DNA from: Simmondsia chinensis
Lineage: Eukaryota > Streptophyta > Magnoliopsida > Caryophyllales > Simmondsiaceae
Direction: 5' to 3'
NCBI GenBank assembly: GCA_018398585.1
Contig: JAGTTD010000015.1
Coordinates: 3,973,001-4,037,000 of the forward strand
Length of the DNA stretch: 64,000 bases
A program made the translations under genes and the position numbers. The notes beneath the pieces are model-generated. The model did not search any database. It saw nothing but the letters and a program-made list of their open reading frames with translations, and was not told where the DNA came from. Below, piece after piece: positions 22,847 to 34,905 of the stretch (position 1 is the first letter of the stretch; the number at the start of each line of letters is the position of its first letter).

Positions 22847-25800
22847 ATGTCCCTCCACAATTACAGCTCTCAAAGTTTATTTTCTATGCCTCCAAGTATT
22901 GATCATGCATCCTCGATCCCCGACCTATCTCTTACCCCTTTTGGTTCCCTAGTCGTGCCCCTCTCTGGGTATCACCAACCGGTCCTCCCCTCGGCTCCCC
23001 TTCCCACATCGTCTTTCACAAGCCTGGTTACGGTTAAACTTGATACCCAACAGATTATCACGCCTGGCGTGAACAAGTCTCCATGCTCCTTCGTGCCCAT
23101 CGCTTAATGGGCTTTCTTGATGGCTTGTTACCTTGCCCTCCCCCTCAAATTCAAATTCCGACTGGTGCCTTCATCTCTAATCCTGATTATCAGACCTGGG
23201 TTTGCATTGATTAGAGTATTAGGGCTCGTCTCTCGGCCTCTCTCGCTCGCCCAGTCCTCAATAATGTTACCCATCACCTAACCTCCAAGGCCATTTGGGA
23301 TGCCCAGTCCCGTGACCACTCTCTTGCCAAAGAATTTGACCTGCGTTCCCAACTTGTCACTCTCTGCAAAGATAACAAAACTATGACTGCCTACCTAACC
23401 GAGCTGAAGACCATTGCCGATAACCTTGCTACCATAGATTCTCCTATCTCGGATCGTGAATTAATATACTATGCTCTCTTTGGTCTTCCACTGGAATATG
23501 CGGCCTTCGGTACATTCACTCGTCAGTCCTCTCGGGATCTTCCCTTTGAGCACCTTAAATTGCACTACTGGATGAAGAAGCTGCCATCTCCCGAATTCAA
23601 TCACGGTCTTCCTTCGATCACGCGCATGCCCTTGCAGCGTCAGGTGCGCCATCCGACTCATCGGGTCATGGCCGGGGTCGTGATGGTCGTGGGCGTAAGG
23701 GTCGTGGGCGCAACTCCAATCGGCAAGGAGGTCAAGGGGGCCGTGGCGGGTCATACGGTCAATCTCCAACCCCGGGGACAGGCACGGTCAGCTCTGAAGC
23801 AGCACCCACTCCATCGCAGCCTTGATTCAACAATACCGGCTATGCTCCTCGTCCACCGCAAGCAGGTATACTCGATATTGGTCCCGTTGTTTGTCAGATT
23901 TGTCATCAGGTTGGCCATGCTGCTTCTCTTTGGCCCCACAGCTTCGCTCAAACCGACCTCTTCCACTCCCTCTCTGCCTTGTTGGTTGCGGACTCAACTG
24001 ATCCTACGTGGTACCCTGACTCTGGAGCGTCTAATCATATGACTTCTAACCCAGGTATTTTACAAAATATTTTGCAGTACACTAGTTTTAAATCTATTCA
24101 AGTTGGTAATGGATCCTCGTTACCTGTTACCCATACTGGCTCCTATAAACTATGAGCTCCCAAGCATGGTTTAAAACTATCTAACGTCCTTCTAGTGCCT
24201 GGTCTCACTTATAATCTTTTATCTGTTAAACAACTATGTCATGACAACAACTGATGTGTTGAGTTTGACTCTTCCTCCTTTGTTGTTAAGGACAAGGTTA
24301 CAGGGATGCCCCTCCTCAAGATGCGGTGTAGCGGTCCTCTATATGGCTTTTCATCACATTTCACAGGGCTTGTTGCACAAATTGCACCTCCAGATCTGTG
24401 GCATCAGCGCCTAGGACATTTAGGTCACTCAGTTTTTGATGTTTTACGTTCACCTTGTTTACTACGTTCTAGTTCTAGCTCTATTTTTCATTGTCAGGCT
24501 TGTTGTCTAGGTAAGTCTCGCCGTTTACCGTTTACTCGTGTTTTACATACAACGACTGCTCCTTTACAGTTAATTCATTCTGATCTTTGGCAATCTGCGG
24601 TTCAATTAACTTCGGCTTTACATTATTATGTGATTTTTATTGATGACTATTCTCGCTTCTCTTGGCTTTATCCGATAAAACGGAAAGATGAAGTGTACTC
24701 CATCTTCTCCGACCTTGAGATTTTTGTCGAAAATCTGTTTTCCACCACAATTAAGTGTTTTCAAAGTGATGGAGGTCGTGAGTTTGACAACAGGAAAATG
24801 GCGGCCCTTTGTCGCACTCATGGTATTCACTTCCGTCTTTCGTGTCCTGATACTGCACAGCAAAATGGAGTGGCGGAACGTAAGTATCAACATTTAAGTG
24901 AAATGGTACGGACCCTTCTCTTTCAAGCCCAACTTCCTTATGAATTTTGGGCAGAAGTCGCCTGCACTGCCTATTATATTATTAATCGGCTACCTACTCC
25001 TTGACTTCGTAACTTGTCTCCCTTTGAAAAGCTTTTTCATCGGGCCCTTGATTATAACCTTTTCAGGGTCTTTGGGTGTGCTTATTTTCTAGCATCACAT
25101 CCCGTACTGCTCATAAATTAGCCCCGCGCTCTCTCCCTCGTGTTTTCCTCGGATATGCCAGCCGGTACAAAGGTTACCGCTGTTTGGACCCCACTATCGG
25201 TCGTTTTCATATCAGTCGTCATGCGCATTTTGTTGAAAATGTTTTCCCATATCACACGTTAGTGTCTAGATGCATGGCTGTACCCTTGTTGAGGTTCCCC
25301 TTCCCCTTCTCCCAGTGTAGTGTTTACAAATACCATGCCCTCGGTCCAGCTGGCTGCACCTGCCCGGTTCCTGCTTCAACCAATGACAATGTAGGCGCTC
25401 GTGGGTCTCCTTCACCTCACCCTTGTGGTGCAGGCCCGTCGGCTCCAGGGGGCGTCTCGGGTGGTTCTCCACCCACGCCTCTAACTAGTCCCGGCCCTAC
25501 CTCTCAGCCTCTCTCTTGTTTGGACTCAGGAGTTGCCATGCCTACGGTCCCGGAGGTCTCCTCCCCTGTCCAGTGTTGCCACCCCATGCGTACGCGTCTT
25601 AAGGATCGAATTCACAAGTCCAAGCACATCCTATCCCTCGGCTCAGTTGTTGTGATTCAGGAACCCACTTATTTTTCTCAGGCTGTGAAAAACCCTTAGT
25701 GGCAGGAAGTCCTGGCTGAGGAATTTAATGCTCTCATTCAAAATCAAATTTGGGATCTCGTACCTCCCTCCCCTTCTCACAATGTTGCTGGGAACACTTG

Positions 25801-27191
25801 GAAATATAAGGTAAAGTATATACCTGATGGTTTAGTCGATCGCTTCAAGGCTCGCCTTGTTGCCCAGGGCTTTCATTAGCTTGAAGGTATTGATTACACC
25901 GAAACATTTAGCCATGTTGTAAAAACCACAACTATCAGGTTCATATTGGCTCTTGCTATTACAAAATCCTGGCCCATTTGCCAACTTGATGTGAAAAATG
26001 AGTTTTTACATGGTTTTTTGAATGAGGAAGTGTGCATGCGTCAGCCACCTGGGTTCATCCACCCTATGTTCCCTACGCATGTATGTCGACTACGCAAAGC
26101 CCTATACGGCTTAAAACAGGCTCCCCGGGCCTGGTTTCACGAATTTAGCACGTTTCTCTTCAGTCTTGGGTTCTACTGTAGTAAGGCAGATCCTTCCCTT
26201 CTTGTTCACCGCTCCCTTACCAGCATTGTGTGCCTTTTGCTCTATGTTGATGATATCATCCTCACAGGCTCTAACCCTGTGCTTCTCAGTCAACTAACCG
26301 GCTCCCTATCCACTCAGTTATGAAAGACCTTGGTCCGCTCTACTATTTCCTCTGTATTGAGGCCAAACGATCCCGTCATGGCCTTTTCCTCTCTCAGTAC
26401 AAATATACCCTGGACCTTCTTCGCAAGCATGACATACTTGGAGCCAAACCTGTACAAACACTGATACCAGCCCGAGCGCAACCTTCTTTGACCGATGGGG
26501 ACCTCCTAGCCGATCCCACCGAGTTTCGTAGTGCAGTGGGTGCACTCCAGTACTTGACCATGACCTGTCCCGACATATTTTTTGATGTTAATCGTGTGTC
26601 GCAGTTCATGCATGCTTCTACGATGTCTCATTGGCAAATGGTGAAGCGTATCCTGCGATACCTCAAGCTCACTCCTGATCACGGTCTCGCCACCACTCTT
26701 GGGTCTTACATATCAGTCACCGCTTATGCTGATGCTGATTGGGTGGTTGTCCTGATATGCGATGCTCTACTACAGGTTTCGCTCTTTTCCTTGGTCCTAA
26801 TCTCATCTCCTGGCGGGCTAAGAAACGGCCTACAGTTGCACAGTCTACCACTGAGTCTGAGTATCGTGCCGTTGCCAAAGTCGTAGCAGAGTGTGACTGG
26901 ATCCAATACTTGATGCGTGACTTGGGTCTGCTACACACTAGTCTGATTCTTATTTACTGTGATAACGTGTCTACTACTTACCTGGTTGCAAATCCTATCT
27001 CTAATGATCGTAGCAAACAAGTTAATGTCGATTTTCAGTATGTCCGTGAAAAGGTTGTCAAGGGTGACATCCAGGTTCGATTTACTCCTACTACCAAGCA
27101 GGTTGCTAATATTTTTAAAAAAGGGTTGGCTACTGCTTGCTTTCGCTACCACAAAGCCATTCTGTACGTTGGGCCTCCGAGTACAGATTGA
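22847..27191 (+). pseudogene. copia gag-pol polyprotein, disabled (R2)
   Basis: Domains in order are as follows. Gag is broken by a stop at 'attgattagag' near 23210 and by frameshifts. Protease has PDSGASNH near 24016-24040. The integrase zinc finger is DLWHQRLGHL...CQACCLGKS (24390-24520). The integrase core has D in 'LIHSDLWQ', D in 'QSDGGREF' and E in 'NGVAERK' (24570-24880), and its C-terminal part continues to about 25250. RT has QLDVKNEFLHG (near 25982) and LYVDDIILTGS (near 26240). RNase H has DADW (near 26731) and YCDNVSTTYL (near 26957). Stops include the TGA near 24153, the TGA near 24252, TGA at 25002-25004, TAG near 25697 and TAG near 25877. There is a frameshift at about 26745. 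It is inactive. Confidence 0.92.
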
Positions 27192-27198
27192 GGGGGCA

Positions 27199-27328
27199 TA
27201 TTAGGATAATAGAGTTGTTTATATTATTATTAGCCCAATGGTTTTCTTGTAATTGTACTTTCTTTGGTTTCTCTATATATGATATCTCAGCACCCTGTTG
27301 GATATGTTACCATAACTTAACTCTCACA
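27199..27328 (+). repeat. 3' LTR of R2
   Basis: 130-bp LTR, TATTAGGATAATAG to ACTCTCACA, directly after the polypurine tract. Confidence 0.85.
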
Positions 27329-27450
27329 TATATATCTCTTTCTTAAAATACATGTATATTTAGAAACATATCAAAGAAACATACCTATTTAATAAACGAT
27401 ATGTTCTTTCGTCAAGACATATGTCTTTTCCTTAATAGGTGCTTTATTTT

Positions 27451-27597
27451 TTTGGAAAAGTCATTTTGTGATGAAATGGCATAGAATTGTAGGATTCTTA
27501 GAATGGAAAATATTAAGGGTGTTATTAGGAGTAGGGTTTTGTAATAATATAATAGATACATATCTTCATTATTGTTGCAAGAGATGTGAGTAGTATG
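27451..27597. repeat. 147-bp direct repeat, copy 1
   Basis: Pairs with 28043-28190: 'gtgatgaaatggcatagaattg' through 'gagatgtgagtagtatg', with about ten differences. The source is unknown. The 445 bp between the copies start TGTTAGAATTTTGG and could be an LTR, but no target duplication was found. Confidence 0.8.
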
Positions 27598-28042
27598 TTA
27601 GAATTTTGGACTTAATCGATTGGGTTAACCTGAGAAGAAAATAACGAAAGCCCAGTTTCTATAATATGAATAGGCCTATATATAATTATGTGTTGGACAC
27701 ATTGTTACATGGGCTTGGGGTGGATAAAAGATCCATTTACAACACATGGGCTTGGGATAGGTAGGCCCATATGTGTGTCTATACAAAGGGGCCACCCCTC
27801 TCCCCCCATGATAATTCCAATTATTATTTTTCTCCTAAACCAAGGGAATTACAAGAGAGTTTCCTATATTTCTCTTTTCCTAATTGGTGAGGATTATTGT
27901 GGGTGAGAAGAAGTGCGTCTTCGGCTTAATCGTCGGTAATACTTGGTTTATAGCAAATATGGATGTGAATGGTATGTTCGAATTCACTTATACCTTTGTT
28001 TAATTCGGTGTTATAATCTCTATCATGTTTAATTATTATTTT

Positions 28043-28190
28043 TTTTGAAAAGTCACTTTGTGATGAAATGGCATAGAATTGTAGGATTCTTAGAATGGAG
28101 AATTTTAAGGGGGGTTATTAGGAGTCGGGATTTTGTGGTAATATAATAGATATATATCTTCATTATTGCTGGAAGAGATGTGAGTAGTAT
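28043..28190. repeat. 147-bp direct repeat, copy 2
   Basis: Second copy of the repeat at 27451-27597. It ends just upstream of the TRIM insertion. Confidence 0.8.
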
Positions 28191-28756
28191 GGGTGATCTT
28201 CATTGTCGATTGGAGACTGTTAAATTATCGGGCCTTTTTAGGGCCGACCCACAGGGTTGGAATATACGAGATCCACATATAAGTCCAAGTGGGGTTCTAT
28301 CCTAAAACTAATTGGCAATAAGTGGAGTAACTCACTACGCTTCTAAGGTGATCTCTTCTCTCTCACAACTTCAACGTGGGATTCTAATTACCAGGCTCAC
28401 ATGTGGAGTGTCAACATTCCCCCTCACATGTGAGTCTACGACAAATGCAACACTCGCTTTCTCTGATCCATTTGGATCCAACATTCATTGGAGAGGCCAT
28501 CGGTGCAACAAATTCAAATTCACCCCTCTTTATGAGGACAAGGTGCGACAAATAAGACATCAGGATTATCAACACACTCTGATACCATGTTAAATTTTAT
28601 CGGGCCTTTTTAGGCCCGACCCACAGAGTTGGAACATACGAGATCCACATATAAATCCAAGTAGGGTTTTATCCTAAAACCAATTGAAAATAGGTGGAGT
28701 AATCCACTAGGCTTATAAGGTGATCTCTTCTCTCTCACAACTTTAATGTTGAATTA

Positions 28757-29093
28757 TGTTGAAAGTATTCGTATTTGTACATGTGTATTTTGTACTTATA
28801 TTTGTTTTTAATGTAAATACTTTGAATTTAATTAGGTATAGAATTAAATTTATGGTAGTAATGGTAGTAAATTTTTCCTCTTCTTCTTCCTAGTGTAACC
28901 GGCCAAGGGCCTCAATTGCTTTCAATTTTTGCTTTAATGTCTTGCTTAATTAGCCTAGGATTCTTTAGGATAGTAGCTTTTCAATTTCCCTTGATGTTAT
29001 TATAAATAGGTTAGTCTCCTTTTCAATGAGAATCATCCAATTTTCTCTCATTTAAAGTGTTCTTTGTTACTTATTTGTTTGTTAATTTTTACA
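28757..29093 (+). repeat. 5' LTR of copia C
   Basis: 337 bp, TGTTGAAAGT to TTTTTACA, with TATA box TATAAATA at 29001-29008. Confidence 0.93.
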
Positions 29094-29244
29094 TGGTGTC
29101 AGAGTGGGTTTAGATCCGAATTTCCGCTCGCGTCTTTGCCTCACCCGAGTGCCGGTCGTGTTCTTTGCTGCAGCACCCAAGTTTCCATCTTCTTTGCTTT
29201 CAATTTTTTTTGCTGCGCCTCACTGTAAGGCATTTTCATATTAG

Positions 29245-29900
29245 TTGTATTATTTGTGTTATTTTACGCATCTTAAACTGAATAACAAGAATTCAAGTGA
29301 AGTTTCTAACCAAACCGTTGCGCCGATTTTTGTTTCAGGGGGAGTTCCTGATGTGAACTCACCTTATTATCTTCACCCCTCGGATCATCCGGGGCTTGTT
29401 TTCGTGCAAGATATTTTAACTGGCCCAAATTTCCCGGCTTGGAGGCGATCTATTTTTAAGGTCTTTAAGGCCAAACGTAAAATTGGTTTTCTTGATGGTA
29501 GTATCAAGAAACCGGAGGAAGATTCTCCGGATTTTGAAAATTGGAGTGCCTGTGACTCCATGGTTTCTTCTTGGCTGTCCAATTCGGTTTTTAAAGAAAT
29601 CAATGCAAGTATTGCGTATTTTGAAATTGCGCGTGATGTTTGGCTAAACTTGAATGAACGTTTTTCCCAAGGAAACGTACCACGGGTTTATGAAATTAAG
29701 CGTGAGATTTCACACTTAAAACAAGATAATATGTCAATGTTTGACCAAACTAAGGTCATTATGGGACGAGCTTTACACACTTGTTGCAATCCCCCAGTGT
29801 ACTTGTGGTTCGGGACAAGCTTTTGGGGCCATAAGGGACATGGAAAGGTTGCTCGATTTGTTAATGGGATTGGATCCCTCCTTTTCTACCGTTAGATCTC
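29245..29900 (+). pseudogene. copia C gag, amino-terminal part
   Basis: An open stretch carries the copia gag signature around 'GPNFPAWRRSIFKVFKAK' and 'IGFLDGSIKKP'. The frame is lost near 29741, where a small deletion of about 7-8 bases compared with related gags joins 'SMFD' to 'TKLRSLWDELY' of the next frame. The true gag start may be this ATG or one upstream in the leader. Confidence 0.8.
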
Positions 29901-31978
29901 AACTCATGAATACCAAACCACTTCCAAATGTGTCAAATGCATATGCTACTTTATGTCAGGAGGAGAAGCAACAGAGTGTTGCTTCAGATAGTATTGTTGT
30001 CCCTGAGGATACGGCTCTCGTAGTCAAAGGGAATCTTGGTACCACTAGTGGGGATTTGCCAAATTCTAATGGGCAACCCACTAGACGCAATAATCGGTTT
30101 TCTTGTTCTCACTACGAAAGACAGGGACAGGCTAAAGAATGTTGCTTCGAGCTCATAGGATACCAGGCGGGATGGAAGAATCGTGGACAGAACCAGGCAG
30201 CAGTAGCCCCGGTTGCTGTCGCGCAGTCAGCCGTGCACCACCAGCAGCCGCTGCTGCTGCCGGCAGGGACTGGTGGTGAGCCGGTCCAGCAGTATGACAG
30301 CCCCGTTGTGGGGTTGTCGGCATCTCAATATCAGCAGTTGTTGCCTTTACTCAGTGCAGAGGGAAGTTCACCTTGTGTTAACATGTCAGGTCAGGTTTTG
30401 TTTAATACCGTTTGGATTATTGATACGGGTGCTTCCGACCACATGGTTTGCTCAGATTTTGTGTTAGATAATGTCCAAGTTAACACTAAATTCAAGCCAG
30501 TCAGACTTCCGAATGGAAATTCATTGTCAGTCTCCCATGTAGGGCGTGCCACCATTTCTAGCAGTCTTACGCTTGATAATGTTTTGTGTATTCCCGGTTT
30601 CCGATGCAATCTTCTTTCGGTTAGCAAGTTGACGAGAGATAGGAATTGTGCATTGGCTTTTTATTCAAATTTCTGTGTGATACATGACCTATCATCGAGG
30701 AAGCCGATTGGAGTGGATAGACAGCGAGATGGGCTATACGTTTTAGAGGGACTGGTTGCTCCCAAGGTTACACACGTGAGGATTTTGGAAGAAGAGTACT
30801 TGATTTGGCACCGAAGAATGGGGCATGTCCCATTTAATAAATTGTCGAATTTTTTGAATTTGGATTTTGGTACTTCTAGTGATGCCGTTTGTGATTCTTG
30901 CCATCGGGCAAAACAAAGTCATTTACCTTTCCCCATTTCTGTTAGCAAAACTACAAGATGTTTTGAGTTAATTCATTGTGACATTTGGGGTCCTTATCGT
31001 ACTGTGTCTTTGACTGGTGCTCGTTTTTTTCTCACCATAGTTGATGATTATAGCAGGTGCACATGGATTTATTTGATGAGAGATAAGTCGCAATCTCATA
31101 GGATACTAATGGATTTTTGGCAAGTTGTACAAACTCAGTACAACAAGTGTGTAAAGCAAGTAAGGAGTGATAATGGTGCGGAATTTCTTTTTGGTCCTTT
31201 GCTCAATTTTTATGCAGTAAAAGGAATTCAAGTGCAAAACTCATGCAATGATACTCCTCAACAGAATGGGGTTGTCGAAAGAAAACATAGGCACCTCCTT
31301 GAGGTGGCTCGTGCACTTCGTTTCGAAGCAGGACTTCCTATCCAATTTTGGGGAGAGTGTGTCCTAACAGCAGCCTATTTGATCAATCTCATGCCCACAC
31401 AACGTCTAGGGAATTGGAGTCCTTATGAGGTATTACTCGGAAAAGCTCCCTCTTTCGGTCATTTACGTGTTTTTGGCTCTTTGTGCTATGTTCATCATAA
31501 AGATTGTGGCAAGGATAAATTCGGTTATCGTGCAAATAAGTGTGTTTTCATTGGGTATCCACATGGGAAGAAAGGATACAAAGTTTTTGATTTAGACAAC
31601 AAAAAAGTGGTCATTTCACATGATGTTATTTTTTATGAGAATAAGTTCCCTTATCTTGAAGAGCAAGGGAAAAGAAATGATGATAACGAAATTGATCTAA
31701 TTCGATATGTGGATGATAAAGATCATGGGAGAACACGTGTACAGGAGGGACCGGTGGTGGCCGAACCACCACCGGAGATGCCAGATCTGTCGGTGGCAGT
31801 ACCACCGATAGATACTGGTGCTGCAGCACCAGAACCGGGGTCTGACAGACCCCGAGAAGCCGCTGCACCAGGTTGTTCGGGTAGACCGAGTCGGGTTCGC
31901 TCAATGCCAGCTAAGTATCAAGATTTTATTGTGGATTTTACTTCTTCTATAGCCCATTCTCGTGCTGCCGCTCCTTGA
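29741..31978 (+). pseudogene. copia C gag end, protease and integrase
   Basis: A frame of 745 codons covers the end of gag, a degenerate zinc knuckle (CSHYERQGQAKECC, lacking the second Cys and the His), and protease (WIIDTGASDHM near 30414). The integrase zinc finger follows (IWHRRMGH...CDSCHRAKQ), then the integrase core with D in LIHCDIWG, D in RSDNGAEF and E in NGVVERKHR, and the GKKGYKVFDL region. It ends at a TGA (31976-31978), after which the same frame continues with copia sequence, so this is an internal nonsense mutation and not the natural end. Confidence 0.9.
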
Positions 31979-33613
31979 GCTGACTCAGGTATGGTTTACT
32001 CTTTGTCAAATTTTGTGTCTAATGCACGATTTTCTAACTCACACTCATCCTTGCTTAAAGCCATCACTTCGGGTGATGAGCCACGACATTTTTCTCAAGC
32101 TATAGGTCATAAACATTGGAGAGATGCTATGGAGATATAAATTTCAGCACTTGAACAGAGTAGGACATGGACATTGGAAGAATTACCCCCCGGGGAAACG
32201 AGCCATAGACTCCAATTGGGTCTACAAAATATAGTATAAGTCGGATGGTACCATTGAGTGCTACAAGGCATGTTTGGTTTCCAAAGGATACACTCAGATT
32301 GAAGGTATCGATTATCATGACACTTTTGCCCCTGTCGCTAAACTTGTCACAGTTAGATATGTTCTTGCAGTTGCAGCCGCTAGGGATTGGATTATACATC
32401 AATTGGATGTCAATAACACTTTCTGGCATGGCGACTTAGATGAAGGGGTTTATATGAAACTCCCTCAAGGGTTTGAGAAGCAACATAAGGGTAAAGTTTT
32501 TCGTTTACATAAGTCTCTTTACAGACTTAAACAGGCATCTCGTAACTGGAACCAAAAATTTGTATCCTTTTTGGTTGCCATGGGTTTCGTACAGTCAAAG
32601 TCGGATTATTCTTTGTTCACATATACTCGTGGGTCAATTTTTACTAGTATATTGGTGTATGTTGATGATGTCATTGTAACTGGAAATAACCTAAGTCACA
32701 TAGAAGAGGTCAAGGTCTCACTCGATAAACAGTTTGGGATTAAGAACTTAGGCCCAGTTAAGTATTTTCTTGGAATTGAGGTTGCACGCACGGAGGATGG
32801 AATTGTTTTGAATCAAAGAAAATATGCGCTTGACATTTTAAGTGAAACCGGTCTTTTAGGAGCTAAGCCTATTTCCACCCCTATAGTTCAAAGCCATCGG
32901 TTAGCTGATGGGGAAGGGGACCGTGTAGAAGATCCGGACAGTATCGTCGAATAGTAGGAAGACTTCTCTACCTGACCATCACCCGACCTGACATATGTTA
33001 TGCCGTTAAATTTCTTAGTCAATTTATGCATGATCCGCGGGTACCGCACTTAGAAGGTGCTTTTCTTGTTCTTCGCTACGTTAAGGGGACGCCAGGTCAG
33101 GGTATTTTTCTACCCCGTGCATTTGACTTGTCTCTTCGTGCTTATTGTGATGCTGACTGAGCAGGTTGTCCAACTTCTAGACGTTCCACTACAGGTTTTG
33201 TTATATTTTTGGGAGACTCCCCTATCTCACGGCGTTCTAAGAAACAATCCGTCGTTTCTCGTTCTTCCGCTGAAGCAGAGTATCGGGCCATGGCTACAGT
33301 TACTAGTGAGTTAGTGTGGTTGAGGCGCATACTTCGTGACCTGCTAGTTAGCATTGATCAACCTGCTATCTTGTTTTGTGATAATCAGGCGGCCCTTCAT
33401 ATCGCCTCCAATCCTGTATTTCACGAGAGAACAAAACACATAGAGATCGATTGCCACTTCGTTCGAGAGAAATTATTAGCAAAGGAAATTTCTACTTCCT
33501 TTGTTCGATCTTCGGGTCAAGTTGCGGATGTGTTCACAAAGGCACTCGAGTTACCTTCGTTCTCATCCCTCCTTCGCAAGTTGGGCATTGTAAACTTGCA
33601 TGCTCCAACTTGA
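31979..33613 (+). pseudogene. copia C reverse transcriptase and RNase H
   Basis: It continues from the TGA with 'SQAIGHKHWRDAM', meets a TAA near 32138 and loses frame near 32210-32240. The frame from 32274 to 32954 carries most of RT (HQLDVNNTFWHGDL and LVYVDDVIVTGN). A frameshift near 32940 and a TGA in the DADW motif (TGG to TGA near 33158) precede the RNase H end ([21 protein letters not shown]), which closes at 33611-33613. The active-site YVDD is intact, but no full-length protein is possible. Confidence 0.9.
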
Positions 33614-33620
33614 TGGGGAG

Positions 33621-33957
33621 TGTTGAAAGTATTCGTATTTGTACATGTGTATTTTGTACTTGTATTTATTTTTAATGTAAATACTTTGAATTTAATTAGG
33701 TATAGAATTAAATTTAGGGTAGTAATGGTAGTAAATTTTTCCTCTTCTTCTTCCTAGTGTAACCGGCCAAGGGCCTCAATTGCTTTCAATTTTTGCTTTA
33801 ATGTCTTGCTTAATTAGCCTAGGATTCTTTAGGGTAGTATCTTTTCAATTTCCCTTGATGTTATTATAAATATGTTAGTCTTCTTTTTAATGAGAATTAT
33901 CCAAGTTTTTCTCATTCAAAGTATTCTTTGTAGCTTATTTGTTTGTTAATTTTTATA
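33621..33957 (+). repeat. 3' LTR of copia C
   Basis: 337 bp, collinear with 28757-29093 without indels that I could see. Confidence 0.93.
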
Positions 33958-34086
33958 AATTATAATTACCAGGTTTACATGTGGAGTCTCAATAGAGACA
34001 AGGAACGTCATTGAAGAGCGAGAAAGTTGGGAGGAGTTGGTGGTATGGGTTTATTGAGAGAGGTCACGAGGCAAGGGGTATTTTTA

Positions 34087-34637
34087 TTTGGTTTGTTGAA
34101 GATTTGGCTAGGAGGTAATTGTTGAGTATTATTTGGTACTAATTTATGTGGTTGAAAATTGGGCTTTTGTTCTTGATTTGAATACTCTTGCTACTTATGG
34201 AGGTGTATCTTTGTTTTATTTGTTGTTGAGTAAAAAAAATTGGGTGTAAACGTAGAAAGAGAAAGAGAGAGAAAAAATTGGTGAAAGGTTAAATAAAATA
34301 GAAGAGAGTAAAAAAAAAATTAAAGTGTAAATTTAGAAAGGGAAGGAGAAAGAAAAATAAAATTAGTGAAAGGTTGAAAAAAGAAAGAGTAAAAAAACTT
34401 GGTAAAAGGTTAAAAAGAAGAGGGGGGAGGGAGAGAGCTAGAAAAAATTTGGATGTAAAGGGAGGAGGGAGAAAAAGATTGGGATTTAATTATATGCCGT
34501 TGATCAATCTTATTTAAGATCTAACGGTGTAGTTTTAATTTTCTTATATTCTCATTAAATTTTCATTCTCATTCTAGCCGCTTCCTATGTATATAGAATG
34601 ACGTTCTTATGAGAGAGTGAGAGAGTGAATTCAGGCA
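34087..34637. repeat. AG-rich repeat, copy 2
   Basis: Aligns with 2315-2865. The last 50 bp also serve as the outer left arm of the inverted repeat at 34590-34905. A 39-codon open stretch (33998-34117) ends at its left edge with 'FIERGHEARGIFIWFVEDL'. I do not recognise it. Confidence 0.75.
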
Positions 34638-34905
34638 TTCCATTATAATGGACGGCCAAGATTTGGTGGATATTAAAAAATATAACAATTTACGGCTAAA
34701 ATTTGTTGAGTATTAAAAAAAAAAATAATTTTCTTCCCTTACCCTTTCTTTCTTTCTACCCTATGAAGGGATATGGGCCGTAAATTTTTTTTTTTTTTTT
34801 GTGTTCAACATAAATTGGCCGTCCATTACAATAGAGGATCAGAATTCGTCCTTTTTACGCTCTCACTCTCTTATAAGAATGCCACTATATATATATATAC
34901 ACACT
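34590..34905. mobile_element. Foldback/MITE-like inverted repeat
   Basis: The inner arms are 34627-34668 (gaattc...ccattataatggacggccaa) and 34809-34848 (ttggccgtccattacaata...gaattc). The outer arms continue as 'gttcttatgagagagtgagag' on the left and its imperfect complement 'ctctcactctcttataagaat' on the right. A-runs and T-runs fill the loop. No ORF. Target duplication is not clear because of flanking TA runs. Confidence 0.7.

Larger units (their letters stand above)
22299..27328 (+). mobile_element. Full-length, disabled Ty1/copia element R2
   Basis: The 5030-bp element has two short LTRs: 22299-22430 (132 bp) and 27199-27328 (130 bp). The primer-binding site is TGGTATCAGAGC (22431-22442) and the polypurine tract is ttgagggggca (27188-27198). 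Candidate target duplications are gatat (22294-22298) and tatat (27329-27333), with one mismatch. All gag-pol domains are present but interrupted. RT motifs ([27 protein letters not shown] type) place it with Ale/Retrofit elements and with elements A and E here. It is the complete counterpart of the truncated copy at 187-2314. Confidence 0.92.
28757..33957 (+). mobile_element. Ty1/copia element C, nested in the TRIM
   Basis: The 5201-bp element has 337-bp LTRs at 28757-29093 and 33621-33957, differing at about 16 positions by eye (about 95% identical). The primer-binding site TGGTGTCAGAG starts at 29094 and the polypurine tract ttgatggggag is at 33610-33620. A perfect target duplication AATTA is at 28752-28756 and 33958-33962. 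The 3' LTR ends ATA where the 5' LTR ends ACA. Coding is broken in several places. Its gag and RT differ from elements A, R and E, so it is a separate copia lineage. Confidence 0.95.
28218..33994 (-). mobile_element. TRIM (terminal-repeat retrotransposon in miniature), minus strand, split by copia C
   Basis: Two LTRs of about 200 bp enclose only 171 bp. The left LTR is 28218-28416. The right LTR is 28588-28756, continuing at 33963-33994 after the nested copia. On the minus strand the primer-binding site TGGTATCAGAG is at 28577-28587, and a polypurine tract lies at 28417-28427 (ttccccctcac on plus). The target duplication GAGAC is at 28213-28217 and 33995-33999. Without the nested element it is about 571 bp. 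It encodes nothing, as expected of TRIMs, and must have moved using proteins of other elements. Confidence 0.9.
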
